64,000 bases of DNA from Theodoxus fluviatilis. Taxonomy: Eukaryota > Mollusca > Gastropoda > Cycloneritida > Neritidae. Positions within the stretch are counted from its first letter, which is position 1, and each line of letters begins with the position of its first letter. The notes beneath the pieces are model-generated. The model was not told the DNA's origin. It made no database searches and saw nothing but the letters and a program-made list of their open reading frames with translations. Positions 21,371 to 33,528 of this stretch are shown here, in pieces. The translations under genes were made by a program, and so were the position numbers. The stretch covers positions 18,810 to 82,809 of the forward strand of contig JAWQFJ010028799.1 of NCBI GenBank assembly GCA_034096865.1. Reading direction: 5' to 3'.

Positions 21371-22212
21371 GCAGGACTGTCCTCATCCACAAAAAAGGCA
21401 GCCTCGATGACCCGACCAACTTCAGTCCCATCTCCCTTCACAGCTGCCTCTACAAGCTGTACAGCGGCATCCTCACCTCCAGGCTGACCTCCGTCGCAGT
21501 CTCCAAGGGCTGGATCTCCCCTGCCCAGAAGGGCTTCATCCCAGGCGTCCATGGCATGCAGGAACACTTGTTCATCTTGCAAATGGCCATCAGGGACGCC
21601 GCCGCTCGAAAGAAGGACCTGGTCGTGGCCTGGCTGGACCTGACCAACGCCGTTGGCTCCATCCCCCACCCGGTTCTCGACTCTCTCTTCCAGTCCCTCC
21701 CAATTCTCGACTCCGGTCAATCCTCCAGAACATCTACTCTGGAACCGAGTCACACTACAGAGTCGGCAAGACTGACATCTCCTTTCTCCCAACAGCGGGA
21801 GTAAAGCAGGGCGACGGCCTCAGCCCCATCATTTTCAACTTGGCAGTCGAGCCCCTACTCCGCGAGGCCCTCACCGCCCAAGGATCCCCCCTCCACGGCA
21901 GCAACATCAAAGCCACCTTTTACGCCGACACCGCTACCATCCTCGCCCGCTTGGCAGAAGAAGCCACCTCAACCCTGTCCAGGATGAACTCTACAGCCGC
22001 CATCCTGGGGCTGACCTTCAACCCCTCAAAGTGCTCTGCACTCTCTGCAGAAAGGTCCCCATCACCCTGCCACAATCTTCCTCAACAAACAGGTCATCCC
22101 TCTCACAACCGACCCTGTGGGGACGAGGCTCCTCTTCCGCCCCCCGAAAAAGGCGACCAGACTCTTGGACCTGGTCACAGCGTCCCTCCTTGCACCTTGG
22201 CAGAAGATAGAT
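21371..22212 (+). pseudogene. LINE copy 3: reverse transcriptase, first part
   Basis: RTVLIHKKGSLDDPTNFSPIS through SKGWISPAQKGFIPG, VAWLDLTNAVGSIPH, GVKQGDGLSPIIF and FYADTATILA (catalytic YADD changed to YADT, so inactive). The frame is shifted near 21720 and 22040. It is interrupted at 22212 by an 11.3-kb TIR element and resumes at 33552. The 5' zinc-finger part is absent. Confidence 0.8.
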
Positions 22213-23001
22213 GAGTGTGTCTACAATACTGAGCAAATTGATGGTGTGTGTGGTGCAATAAAGATTTTGTTCAAAATATGGCTTCTTCTATCACTTGAAT
22301 GATGGCAATGCATTAAGGTAAGACACGGGTCGAAAAGTTGGGAAAATTTCATATCTGGACGTTTTTGAGATAACATCAGTTTTGAGTAGTTCAAACACTC
22401 GCAAATGCCCCCACGTGGTTTTTTTCGACCTGTCATTCGAAAATTAGTTGAATAAAATGACTTTTAAAAACATCACTCCTCGTAAAAAACGTTAAAACGT
22501 CATTGGTGCAGCGTATTTTATGACTTTTGAAAAAATTGTAACTTTCGATCTATTCTACGAAGAGGTTCACGCCCGGTACCGTTGGAAAGCTCGTCTTTTC
22601 GATCGAGCACAGCAAGGGAAATAACTCCGCCAACTATAGTGGTCTATTTTTAGTTGATGATTTCAAACAGCGTACACAGGGTTGTTTGGAAACTCACTAG
22701 CCAATCATTGAGCTTAGAGAGGGAATTCCACTTGTTTCAACCAATCAGAGACTCTGAAGCGAGGATTCCCTGGCCCACAATGCATTATAAACATGGCTGC
22801 CGCTTCAACGCTAATTCTCTCAGTTCGTTTTTGTTTCGCACCAAATCGAATAAATTCGACTTCAATCAAACAATCAGAGAATGCCCATGAGTGAATAAAC
22901 TCAACATCATGCTGCGACCGAAAAATAGTGGGCGAAGAGAGCAGCTTGCGGCTGCACGCACCTCGAAAATACTTCGCGGTCAAGGTCGAAAGTCTAGTTA
23001 G

Positions 23002-23891
23002 TGTGGTAGAAACCGTCCAGGATTATCTCCCCTGAAAGCAGAAAGTCACTGCTAGGGGCGTTCACTGCTGACTTATGAATATGTATGTCATTATACGGGG
23101 TTTACACTTATTATTTCATAAAAACGCAAGGACGAATCAGAGGCGAGAGAGCCACTTGCGTATTGGGAGAGCACTGAGGCAGACGTGCTTTTATAGAGCT
23201 AGAGGAAAGTAACTTTGGCGATTAGTAGAGGTAGATTTGGTATTTGATTTACTATTGTTGGTTGGTGATATTGTCTTGTTTGTAAGCTTGTATAGAAGAT
23301 TATCTTCGACTGAAAGAATCAGCCGAGGACTGAGAAGGGAGATTTCGCCACGTGTACGGGAGGGCGCGAGGCAGTTGGTGGACGCTGGTGGTGAATGTCG
23401 TGTTGGCGGACACTGGTGGTGTTCATCGCATTGGTGGACGTGGTTTGTGGAGCGTGGCAGCTGTGGGAGCAAAGGTAAGCCGACAATGCTCTCCATTCTC
23501 TCTGAATGCGTGCTAGTGTGTTAGTGATTGAATGATGTATGCGCGAGGCGTGCCGGCAGCGTCAAAATGGCGGTGAACACGTGGCCGCGGTACGGTGCGC
23601 GGTCGTGACTGAAAGTGCTTCTGTGAGTGAATGAAGAATGTTCTGTTAGCGCACATGTGGTAATTTGGTCGTCCCCTTCCTGCATGAACGTGCTCACAGT
23701 CGAACCTGCGTGCTTCCCGGCCAAGCATGCCGAGTTGTACTTCTAGCGCGTGTAGTGGTGGCGTCCATTATGAGTAATGGCGGCGGCGTCCATGGGCTAA
23801 TGGCGGGAAAGCCACCACGCACGTGGCGGGTGAAGGGCCAACTCTAAGATTGGTTTAACTAGGCATGGCATAGAAAGCACTCCCTACAACA
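23002..23891 (+). mobile_element. 5' LTR of LTR-2
   Basis: TGTG...ACAACA, 890 bases, nearly identical to 29459-30348 (differences seen near position 5 and at CGTGTACGGG against CGTGTGCGGG). Confidence 0.9.
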
Positions 23892-24079
23892 CTGGCGCCG
23901 TCGCTTCTGTGAGCATGTGGGACATGCAGTTGAAGGAAGGAATGACGGTTTTCTTTCGCTTTCATTTTGGTTAGACCCTGTGGTAGTATGACCGCGAGAA
24001 AGAGCGAGAGAGTGCGAGACAGTCTGTGCGTGTGTGCGAGCGAGCGTGAGAGTGAGTGAAAACGTCTTAGTGTGTGAGA

Positions 24080-24310
24080 GACAAAGACTGAGAGTGCATG
24101 AGAGAGATAAAGCTTGTGAGTTGTGTATGAATAAAGACTGAGAGTGTATGAGAGAGATAAAGCTTGTGAGTTGTGTATGAATGGGCAAGAGCAAGTTTGT
24201 GTTTGAGATAGTGCAAGACAGCTTGTGAGTTGTGTATGAATGGGCAAGAGCAAGTTTGTGTTTGAGATAGTGCAAGACAGCTTGTAAATGAATGAGTGAA
24301 AGCAAGCTTG
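24080..24310 (+). repeat. Leader array a of LTR-2
   Basis: Tandem units of about 50-60 bases built on AAGCTTGTGAGTTGTGTATG and GGGCAAGAGCAAGTTTGTGT, each present about two times. Confidence 0.85.
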
Positions 24311-24374
24311 TGTTTGACAATAGCAAGAAAGCTTGTCTGTGAAAGGGGGAGAGAGAGTAATTTGAGCTGTCCCA

Positions 24375-25020
24375 CCATGTATGAATGAGGCCTGCCGGGG
24401 TCGTCCAGCCGTGTATGAAAGTCTTGGCACACTAGCGTCTAGCCATGCCACGGATGAATGGGGCGCTTTTGGAGTCTAACCACGCCGCGATTGACTGGAG
24501 CGCTAGCGTGAGTGAGGGCGCTCGGAGCTCGTTCCCCATGTATGCATGTGGCCTGCCGGGGTCGTCCAGCCATGTGTGAAAGTCTAGGCGCCGTCGGGGT
24601 CGTCCACGCCATGCATGAAAGTCTGGGCACTCTGGGTCTATCCACGCCATGTATGCAAGCGATGCTAGCGGCGAGAGGGGTGCACGGATCTTGTCCCACC
24701 GTGTGTGAAAGTCTAGGCGCTGTCGGGGTCGTCCACGCCATGCATGAATGTCTTGGCTATACGGGTCTGTCCATACCATGTGTACAAGAGGCACTCCGGA
24801 GTCTGACCATGCCGCGGAGGAATGGAATGCTAGCGTGAAAGAGGGGTGCTCCGAGTTTGCCATGCCATGAAAGAGGCCTGCCGGGGTCGTCCAGCCGCGT
24901 GTGAATCCCTTGGCTATACGGGGCTGTCCATGCCATGTGTGAAAGAGGCATCTTGGAGCCTAACCATGCCTTGTATGACTATGAATGAAACGCTAGCAGT
25001 GAGGGGGACACCCAGAGCTC
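24375..25020 (+). repeat. Leader array b of LTR-2
   Basis: Degenerate units of about 60-130 bases sharing GCCTGCCGGGGTCGTCCA and CCATG(C/T)(A/G)TGAA, with variable spacing. Frames through it are incidental. Confidence 0.75.
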
Positions 25021-25118
25021 ATTATATAGTGACTGTAAGAAGGATGCTTGGAGGCTGTCTCGGCGTGAATGAGAAAAACTCCCACATAGTAGATCGCTCC
25101 TGCGTTAGAAAGGGGAGG

Positions 25119-25310
25119 GGAATGGAGACAATGGTGTCTCTGTCCCTTATGGAATGGAGACAATGGTGTCTCTGTCCTTTATGGAATGGAGACAATGGTG
25201 TCTCTGTCCCTTGTGAGATGGAGATAATGGTGTCTCTGTCTGCTGAGGGATGGAGATAATGGCGTCCCTGCCTGCTGAGAGATGGGGACAATGGTGTCTG
25301 TCTTTCGCAA
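25119..25310 (+). repeat. Leader array c of LTR-2: about six 32-bp units, each an imperfect hairpin
   Basis: Units repeat every 32 bases around GAGACAATGGTGTCTC, whose ends GAGACA and TGTCTC pair across ATGG. Later units diverge (GAGATAATGGCGTCCC) but keep the pairing in part. Confidence 0.85.
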
Positions 25311-26437
25311 AAGGGGGGCAATAGTGCCCTGGCCCCCTATGATTGCGAGAGACAGATAATAGCGCTCCTGCCTCCCTCTCGCTCGTATTCACTTCCCTCA
25401 TTTCTATGTGAGGCACTGCAATGCATGGCTGTGCTCTTGCATTACTGTTTTCTATCAAGTTATTTTCTTCACGAGGGACTGCTTCTGTGTACCACCGCAG
25501 GGAGTGCACACTAGCTGTTGCCGCGATTTTCATTGTCTTGTTTTTTCTGTGGTAACGCACTATTTTTGCAGTTTTTTCGCCTTGCTGTCTTTATTTTGAG
25601 CATGCCTGCTCCAGCTCTAAGCATATTTTATTTTCACTTGTCTTCCTTCACGTGGCCTGTCTAGTGAGTGCGTGCACTCAGTCGTTCAATGGCGACTAGC
25701 AGACCGCATTCTATGCCTATCATCCCCATCTTTTTCAAAATTAGTAGCATTTGTAGCGACTTGTGCCTTTTTGGCGGAAAGGAGGTGTAGTGGTCGCAGA
25801 TTGCTCACGCAGTCGTGTACCATTCACCTTCAACGACTCGCTACACTCGGCTACGCTTTTTGACATAAACAAAGAACTAATTTATTTTATGATCTGTTAA
25901 GTTTGTGTGTGTTGTTTTAGCACGCTCTGCGTGTAATTTTCTATATGAATGCTTTGCCTGTTGCTGATTAATGTCTTGTTGTTGTTGCATTCTGCTTGTG
26001 CATGCTTCCCTCGTTAAATAATGTTTGGCAGGCGGACCTATGTGCTAATGTTGCTTGTTTTAACGTTTCAGTGATCTTTCCTTGCAAATTAGGTGCCCTT
26101 GCTTGCTTGTCCTTGATTGCTTTTGTATGTGCCATTGATATCTAACTGTTCTTGAGTTAAGTTGTTAAGTGTTTTTGAGTTCACTAGCGCGCAATAACTT
26201 TTTGGGGGTCATTTGCGGTTGTTTGCTGCGCTTTTTGTGTGTTTGGCAATGTCTATGCCTTTTTGCGCAAATTTCCCCCAACACTGCTGCCTCTCTCTAG
26301 GTAGGAAGTCTAGAGTAGTGCGCCCTTCTGCTTGACAGGGCACAGGGCTCGTGGGGAAGCTTGGTGAGCCGAACCATCTTGGTTGGGGGGGAATCATATT
26401 CTCACCGGCTCCCTCGGCGGACGGACACTGTCTAGAC

Positions 26438-28156
26438 ATGGCACAGGGGAGAGGACGGGCTCCAGACAGGAAGTTGCTCTTGTTGGCAAACATCATGACC
26501 GACCTCAATACGACCGCTAGGGAGACAAATATAATAGCGGCGTTCCTGGCTCAGCCCGACTTGTCAGAGGACACGTTCTTCGAATCCTCGGCTGTGACTA
26601 AGCGGCTAAGGGAGAGCGTGGGTTGGTATGTCCGCAAGTGGCACGGGAAGTGCTTCCTGGTAGATGAGCCCAACCTCTTCGTGACCAGATCGGGGGAACT
26701 CCTCGAGCGCCGTTGTGGGACACGGAAGGCGGATGGGGAGCTGAGCAAAGCAGCCTCCCTGACGTCTGGGGAACCTACAGCGGCGGGAATCTCAATGAGA
26801 GACTCGAAGGAAAGTCCCCAGGGGAAGGGCTCCGGGGGGGGAGCAAACCTCAGCCAGGAGGACCCCGGAAGCCCGGGTGGGGAGTTGTCGGAATTTTCCG
26901 ACGGTGAGTCAACGGAGTCTCGGGAGGAGGATGTTTATCCAGAGACTTCGTGGGGGAGCAAGTATCGAGCCTCCAGATCAGACCCTCGGGCAGATGGGGG
27001 TTTGCTAGGGGCTACGATCTCATCAGCGGTCGCAGAGGTTATGGGGCGGGAGAGGGCGAGAGAGGGCCCGGACATGAACACTTCGGGGAAGAAAGGAGTG
27101 CGCTCAAGGGCCCGGGAATCTCCCTTTAGCCCAGACAGCCTCCGGGGCGCCGGTGCAGACATGATCACAGACGCCAAATGGTGCTGTGAGCACGTCTCAC
27201 AGAACCGAACCAAGATGGCTAAGACCACTCAGCGCATAGATAGTAAGCTATCTGAGTGGGGGGACCGCCAATCAGAGCGGACGGAAAAAATGGCCCAAGA
27301 GATGGGTCAATTCCGTCAGATGCTGCAGTCCACCCTAGCAGCATTGGATAATAGACCGAGCTCTGCTGAGGAGCCCAGGAGACGCAGGGCGACCGGATCA
27401 CCATCCCCAGCTGGAAGAAATTCCAGGTATTCACTGGGTGCAGGGGGTGATTACGGGTACGACCAGGCGGCGCCTCCTCCCTGGCATGGCCGGTCGGAAA
27501 CCGTCCCGCGTCAGGGGCCACGGGAGACCCCAGGCAGGTGGGACATGCAGGGACCGGAGGGGTTTGACGACGCTCGTTGTCCTCGGGACACTCCCAGGCG
27601 GTCTAGGGCCACCAGGAGGGAGGAGAGGGGACAGGCGTACCTACCCAAACTCCGGGCGTATGCGGGAGAAGAGCCGTGGGGGGAGTTTCATCTGCAATTC
27701 GAGCAGATGATGCTCCTGCAGGGTTGGTCGGGAGAGGAGGCGGCAGAACAACTAGTGTTCTATCTCAAGGGTGACGCCCTCCGATGTTACAGCCACATAC
27801 CGAAGGAACTGCGCTATGACCTGGGTGAGGTTGTTAAGGTCATGGAGCAGCGTTTTGGGCAGGTTGTGGCTGCGGAGACTCAGAGGGCGCGCCTGTATGC
27901 CGTCGTCCAGCGAGACAATGAAACCCTGCTCCAGTATGGTGACCGGGTTAGGGCCCTGGCGAATGAGTCCTTCCGCTCGGGGGAAGTGTCCTCCAGGTAT
28001 ATTGCCAGGGAGACGGGGAGGAACTTCCTCAATGGGCTGAAGGACCATGAGCTGGCCATGTATGGTCACTCGCTGAGACTCCACGACTTGAGTGAACTCA
28101 TAGCCGAGTTGATAGCTTACCAGGAGAGTAAGCGGGGCTTGAGAACACGTCCTTAA
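26438..28156 (+). CDS. gag: LTR-2 Gag polyprotein (572 aa, open)
   Basis: The ATG at 26438 (MAQGRGRAPDRKLLLLANIM) is chosen over the upstream in-frame GTG. The N-terminal third and the Ser/Gly/Arg-rich middle are unrecognised. From about 27630 the protein has the Ty3 retrotransposon gag fold: LPKLRAYAGEEPWGEFHLQF, LVFYLKGDALRCYSHIP, YDLGEVVKVMEQRFGQ and LNGLKDHELAMYG. There is no zinc knuckle before the stop. The frame is intact, which fits the very similar LTRs. Gag would form the particle; no pol is encoded in cis. Confidence 0.8.
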   Translation: MAQGRGRAPDRKLLLLANIMTDLNTTARETNIIAAFLAQPDLSEDTFFESSAVTKRLRESVGWYVRKWHGKCFLVDEPNLFVTRSGELLERRCGTRKADGELSKAASLTSGEPTAAGISMRDSKESPQGKGSGGGANLSQEDPGSPGGELSEFSDGESTESREEDVYPETSWGSKYRASRSDPRADGGLLGATISSAVAEVMGRERAREGPDMNTSGKKGVRSRARESPFSPDSLRGAGADMITDAKWCCEHVSQNRTKMAKTTQRIDSKLSEWGDRQSERTEKMAQEMGQFRQMLQSTLAALDNRPSSAEEPRRRRATGSPSPAGRNSRYSLGAGGDYGYDQAAPPPWHGRSETVPRQGPRETPGRWDMQGPEGFDDARCPRDTPRRSRATRREERGQAYLPKLRAYAGEEPWGEFHLQFEQMMLLQGWSGEEAAEQLVFYLKGDALRCYSHIPKELRYDLGEVVKVMEQRFGQVVAAETQRARLYAVVQRDNETLLQYGDRVRALANESFRSGEVSSRYIARETGRNFLNGLKDHELAMYGHSLRLHDLSELIAELIAYQESKRGLRTRP

Positions 28157-28319
28157 AACTTCGCCGTGAGGGTCTCTCTTATGAGAGGAAGGGCAGTGAA
28201 GAGGACACGGTTCGGGTCAGCCAAGTCAACAAGGCTCACCAACCGATTAAGTACACGCTGTTATAAGGAAGGAGTTGCAAAGCCATCAGGAGCGACAAGG
28301 GAGGGACTGGGACATCCAT

Positions 28320-28800
28320 GTCAGTCCTAATCAATTTGGGACGGGGGATGTAGTCGTACTCGCAAACTCCGCCAGAGAAGTGGGCAGTGCAAGAAACTGG
28401 CTCCCCTCTGGAAAGGACCGTTTGTTGTCGTAGATGTGCTCTTCTGTTCTTTACAGGGTGGCAAAAGTGAGGCTCCAGAGGCTCCAGACTCGGAAGTGGG
28501 GAAGGAGAAAACTCCCCAGGCGAGTCGGGAGGGGCTTCCGGAGTCTCCGGTTGGAGAGAAAGAATCCTATGGGATTTTGGGTACCTCCGCGGACCAGCCC
28601 TCTCTCCTGAATCCTTCCAAATCCTTGGCTGAAGGGGAGGAGTCCCCTGGGACTCCGGGTACCCCGGGACAGCTATTGATTCCTGTAGAATCAAAGGTGG
28701 AAGAGGTTTCAGGGGATGAGGCCCTGAAGGTCCTTGGGAGCCGGCTGCTCCTGCTGGCTAAAATGAGGCTCCAGGGGCCCCAGACTCAGAAGTAGGGAAG
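28320..28800 (+). pseudogene. LTR-2 integrase C-terminal (GPY/F) remnant
   Basis: After a gap the frame reads GDVVVLANSARE, then CKKLAPLWKGPFVVV, the GPF motif of the Ty3 integrase C-terminal domain (about 28350-28430), followed by a Pro/Glu/Ser-rich tail to 28795. The catalytic core is deleted. Frames between 28157 and 28440 are interrupted. Confidence 0.6.
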
Positions 28801-29458
28801 GAGGAAACTTCCCAGGCAAGTCGAGAGGGGCCCTCAGAGGCCCTGAGGGAGATGGCTCAGGCGGATGTGTGAGTTCGCCTCCCCGGGTCTAGGTCCGGAC
28901 TCAAAAGGGAGAGGAAAGTGCTTCCGGGAAAGAGTCGAGGCCTTTGACGTACGCGGAGACGGCGGCACATCTGGCACAGTCTGGGCAGTCTCCTAAGGAG
29001 GTGACGGAGTCGCGAAGGGGACTCCAGGCAGTTGCCTCCCCTTAGGTCCAGTAGGCCAGCGTGCCTTAAACCTCAGGCGAGCAGGGTAGGTAGATACAAG
29101 GTAAGAGTAGAAGGACCCTACTTAGTCTTTGACGAAGACGGGATCTTACCTTGTCCAAAATTGGGCAGGGGGAATATTTCTCTTGTATTTTAACATGCAC
29201 ATTGCTGCTGACTGGGGATGTAGGTGGGTACACCTGCTCGCCTCATTCCCTAGAAGATGTGGCGGTTTTATCTCTTTGCTTTTTGTACATTGGGTTAATT
29301 TTGTCCTTTTGGTTTTTGTGCATTGCATAAATTTTATCCTTTTTGCTTTTGGGATGTTCGTCACATCTGGGTCTAGGAAGAGCAGCCGAACGGGACGACT
29401 GGACGGCTGGGTGACACTCTTCCCCATGAGGGGGGGCTTTATTTTTGACGGGGGGGAG

Positions 29459-30348
29459 TGTGATAGAAACCGTCCAGGATTATCTCCCCTGAAAGCAGAA
29501 AGTCACTGCTAGGGGCGTTCACTGCTGACTTATGAATATGTATGTCATTATACGGGGTTTACACTTATTATTTCATAAAAACGCAAGGACGAATCAGAGG
29601 CGAGAGAGCCACTTGCGTATTGGGAGAGCACTGAGGCAGACGTGCTTTTATAGAGCTAGAGGAAAGTAACTTTGGCGATTAGTAGAGGTAGATTTGGTAT
29701 TTGATTTACTATTGTTGGTTGGTGATATTGTCTTGTTTGTAAGCTTGTATAGAAGATTATCTTCGACTGAAAGAATCAGCCGAGGACTGAGAAGGGAGAT
29801 TTCGCCACGTGTGCGGGAGGGCGCGAGGCAGTTGGTGGACGCTGGTGGTGAATGTCGTGTTGGCGGACACTGGTGGTGTTCATCGCATTGGTGGACGTGG
29901 TTTGTGGAGCGTGGCAGCTGTGGGAGCAAAGGTAAGCCGACAATGCTCTCCATTCTCTCTGAATGCGTGCTAGTGTGTTAGTGATTGAATGATGTATGCG
30001 CGAGGCGTGCCGGCAGCGTCAAAATGGCGGTGAACACGTGGCCGCGGTACGGTGCGCGGTCGTGACTGAAAGTGCTTCTGTGAGTGAATGAAGAATGTTC
30101 TGTTAGCGCACATGTGGTAATTTGGTCGTCCCCTTCCTGCATGAACGTGCTCACAGTCGAACCTGCGTGCTTCCCGGCCAAGCATGCCGAGTTGTACTTC
30201 TAGCGCGTGTAGTGGTGGCGTCCATTATGAGTAATGGCGGCGGCGTCCATGGGCTAATGGCGGGAAAGCCACCACGCACGTGGCGGGTGAAGGGCCAACT
30301 CTAAGATTGGTTTAACTAGGCATGGCATAGAAAGCACTCCCTACAACA
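29459..30348 (+). mobile_element. 3' LTR of LTR-2
   Basis: 890 bases, TGTGATAG...CTACAACA, directly after the purine tract; followed by the right half of the host ORF at 30349. Confidence 0.9.
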
Positions 30349-30712
30349 TTCTACTTCGTCAACGCCTGCGTTGACAGTGCCATCGCGATCGCTGCCTCCT
30401 CGTCCCTCCATCTCAACTGCCTCGATTCCGGAAGAAACTTCAAACACATCGGCATCAAGGAGGAAGATACAGATGATGCAGGCAGAAGCGAAGCAGCTGA
30501 TTGAAACCGATCAAAAGTGGGTCAACGTGCACTTAGAAGATCAGCTGAGTGAACTGATGAACGATGTTCTTTGTTCGAACTGTTTTCTGTCTGGTCTTAC
30601 CATCAGCATACTATACGATGAAAACAATGGCTTAGCCAGCAAACTTTGCTTGAAATGTGGAGCCTGTAATGCCAGAAGAATGAAGAAAGCTAATGTGGCA
30701 GCCTCTGTTTAG

Positions 30713-33528
30713 GCATAGCAACAGCGCCTACACCATGTGGCTTCATGCCTTCAACTCAAGGCATCAGAAGAGGAGGCTTCAGGAGGAGGAGGAAGGAGAA
30801 ACCTATGGTGCTGGAAATGGCAGACTGACTTGTTGTTGACTCATTCACAGCATGTGTCTCCCTGAAGTTGCCTTTATTGACCTTAGCATTTCCTGTGTAG
30901 TAGTAGGACTGATCCTTTCCTCTTGAGCATGAACATTTCCATCCCTGCATTTTTTTGTACTAGGGACTGACTCACTGCACAAAAACACTAAAAACTGGAA
31001 ACTGCAAGTTCAGTTTCATTTTTAGCATGTGTAGTCCTGCTGGATGAATGTATGAATAAATGAAACAAGTTTTAGCCATGATGGATAGTTTTAGTAGGAC
31101 TTATGCATGACTAAAAGTTGTTTTTGCCATTTTCTCAAAATGTGTTTTTTTCATAGAGTTCAAATCAATTAATTTCTAAAACTCATCACAGGAATAAAGC
31201 CATCACCTTGAATCTTGGCAGTTTCATTTATGACATGTATTGCTAGATTTTGACAGAAGGATTTCTAAATAAACCAGTTTTTTATGGTATTTTTTGCCAG
31301 AGAAAATATGAAAATGGTCAAAAAATTGCTAACGGATGCATTTATTTTCTTTAAAATTCTGTAGAAAAATAAATATTCACTATTTCAAAAAATCCTTCTG
31401 ATAAATGTTTAGTTTGAGTGTGTCTGTGCATTTTTGTGAAAACAGAGCATGTTTATAAGTAGTAGTTTGAAAGTTATAAGCTTTTTAAAAACATATGTTT
31501 GGCGGCCATCTTGGATTGTTTCCATAGCAACCATGAGCAGTATTTAGTAATTGAACATAGTTTTATGTTTGCCAAGTTATATACTTCAAAACCATATAGT
31601 AACAATTGATCATAGTATTGGTTTAATTTTTTGTCCTATTGCACCCCCATGTCTGGCCTTAAGATGATGTTAATGTATATATAAATTTGTATATTATTGG
31701 CGATCTGCATGATGACTTTAATACCAAACTAATAATAAAATCTCGAAATGAGTACCCAAAATTGCTTCCTAAAGTGGGAACGGCAACAGTGGGTCAACTC
31801 AAACAGCTATTGTGACTTTATCCGTCCATTATCCCAAGAATTTGTGCTTTTTATTTAGGCTTCATACATTAAAAAATCGGGGTCAAACTGGTTTTTTTCT
31901 TCTTTAGACCTTGATATTAGCACAATTATGGTCGAAACTGTGCGTTACGGACGCACCACGAAGTGTCCCGTTGCGATGCACTTTCTAAACGTTCGTAAGT
32001 TGGCGACAACATAAGCTCAGCGTGTCCACTATGCACATCAGCAAACTATACCAAAAGTACTTCATTTTGCACCCTAATAGTTTGCAATTATTCAAAAGAT
32101 TTTGATGCTGAGAATATTTTAACACAGTGGTGTCTCAAATGTAGCGTCGGTAACGCACCCCAAACGATCTCAAACAATTTTTCGTAGCTGGGGTTCCGAC
32201 CGATTTTAAAGAGGTCAGGACATTCCCCACTAAATTCCGCACAAACTGATGACGTTTACACAGAAAATCCAAACTTATTTTGGTCGTGGAGCACTAAAAA
32301 CAGTGACGTGTCCCTGCATCCGGTCCATGGTGCATCGCTAACGTGTGTTCGGAATTCTGAAGGTAGCTAGCGAAATCGACGGTTTTCATCATCATCTTCG
32401 ACCATCTGCTTCACTAAAGAACAAAAAGTTAGTTGATGTGTCCATTGTGATCCCCGCAAGTGATCTTAATCAGGGAGAATTCATGGTTCGGTTCATGCGA
32501 AAATGTGTCAATTACTTTGTGTTTCCACAAATTGATGACTTGTCTGTCATTACACGAACCGAGGCCACTGTAGAGATCCTGCAGCCACCAACAATTGACA
32601 ATAGACAGCGCCATATTTTCCAAGAATAGTGAGCGATTGGTTACTTGTGTGTGTGTGACATTGAACAGGATGTGTTTTGCTGACTTGAAAACTTCTTTTA
32701 TTATGTGTTTTTGTCAAAGAAATTGTCAGTTTACTAACATTATGTACATTGTCTTTTTTGTACTCACTTGAATATTTTTTATGGACGTTCTAGCTTACGA
32801 CAGTTAAACGCTTTATTTTGCATTTAGGGGGTAGGGGTGCGATCTTTCATCTTAGTGCTTTGAACCTGCAAATTTATAGATACTTTTATTGTCCATCTAT
32901 TATCACTGTATTAGCCTTTGAAATAAATGTTTTAGAATGTACATATCTCAACTTGTTTCTGTGCGAGTGCACATTTTTCCTCTTCCTTGGTATTATGGTG
33001 TCCCGCGTAATTCTGTAATGCTTAGTCATATATATATATATATTTTTGAAAACGAGTTATTACAAGTTAATTCTGTTTGAGCCACAACAACAACAAGTAG
33101 TAATGGTAACATTAAAAAACAATTTAGTTTCATTGTACTTTTCCTTGCTATTGTATTCAAAGTTTTGTTCTGTCGTTATGGATGCTACAGTGTCCCATTA
33201 CATTTACGCAACTGTGACATTCACACATGAAGTTAGAAGTGCAAGATCTGTTTGTCATGACTTGATGCAGTGTAATCTAGTACATAATGAAGAAAAATTA
33301 AGAAAACACATACATTTTTTGTGAGATACAAGGCATGGTGTCCCAGTGTTGCATGGATAACGCCTGCAAGCCCCCCGTAGCAAACATGCTGATTGCGGTA
33401 CAACTACTAAAGATATTCATTTTTTTGTTTCAAAATGTGTTTCTACATTGGTTTAGCTATCTATAAACTTGCAAAATATTGTTGTGATTTTAATTTGAAA
33501 TTTTAGCTCTATTTCCCCCTTTTGTTCC
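30713..33528. other. Right-hand non-coding part of the 11.3-kb TIR element
   Basis: A/T-rich, with CCATCTTGGATTG, a (TA)n run near 33030 and a 94-aa open frame at 32345-32629 that I do not recognise. No catalytic transposase motifs were seen in any frame, so the element is probably non-autonomous or decayed here. Confidence 0.6.

Larger units (their letters stand above)
23002..30348 (+). mobile_element. LTR-2: young 7.3-kb LTR retrotransposon with gag but almost no pol
   Basis: Two 890-base LTRs (23002-23891, 29459-30348) differ at only about two positions. A primer-binding site TGGCGCCGTCGCTTCTG starts at 23893 and a purine tract GACGGGGGGGAG precedes the 3' LTR. The interior holds a 2.4-kb leader with three tandem arrays, a full gag and an integrase C-terminal remnant. 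Protease, RT, RNase H and the integrase core are absent, so it must have moved with enzymes of another element. I find no perfect target duplication. Confidence 0.85.
22909..30712 (+). pseudogene. Mutator-like N-terminal ORF split by LTR-2
   Basis: ATG at 22909 begins MLRPKNSGRREQLAAARTSK and runs 30 codons to the LTR-2 insertion. After LTR-2 the same kind of frame continues at 30350 (STSSTPALTVPS...) to a stop at 30712. The C-terminal part has two C-x2-C pairs around a GLASKLCLKCGACN-type stretch (CSNC at about 30576, CLKCGAC at about 30650), as in invertebrate proteins annotated with a Mutator-like transposase N-terminal zinc ribbon. The catalytic part is missing, so this is at most the N-terminus of a transposase or of its accessory gene. 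Confidence 0.45.

Noticed and set aside
24439..24863. Long minus-strand ORFs in the LTR-2 leader
   Set aside because: They follow the tandem units of leader array b and show no domain or consistent start.
25119..25310. 32-bp repeats with dyad symmetry, superficially CRISPR-like
   Set aside because: Units are directly adjacent without spacers, lie in the leader of an LTR element in a eukaryotic context, and no cas-like gene exists.
32345..32629. 94-codon ORF as the catalytic part of the 11.3-kb element's transposase
   Set aside because: No DDE-type spacing or recognisable motif; length is within chance for this composition.
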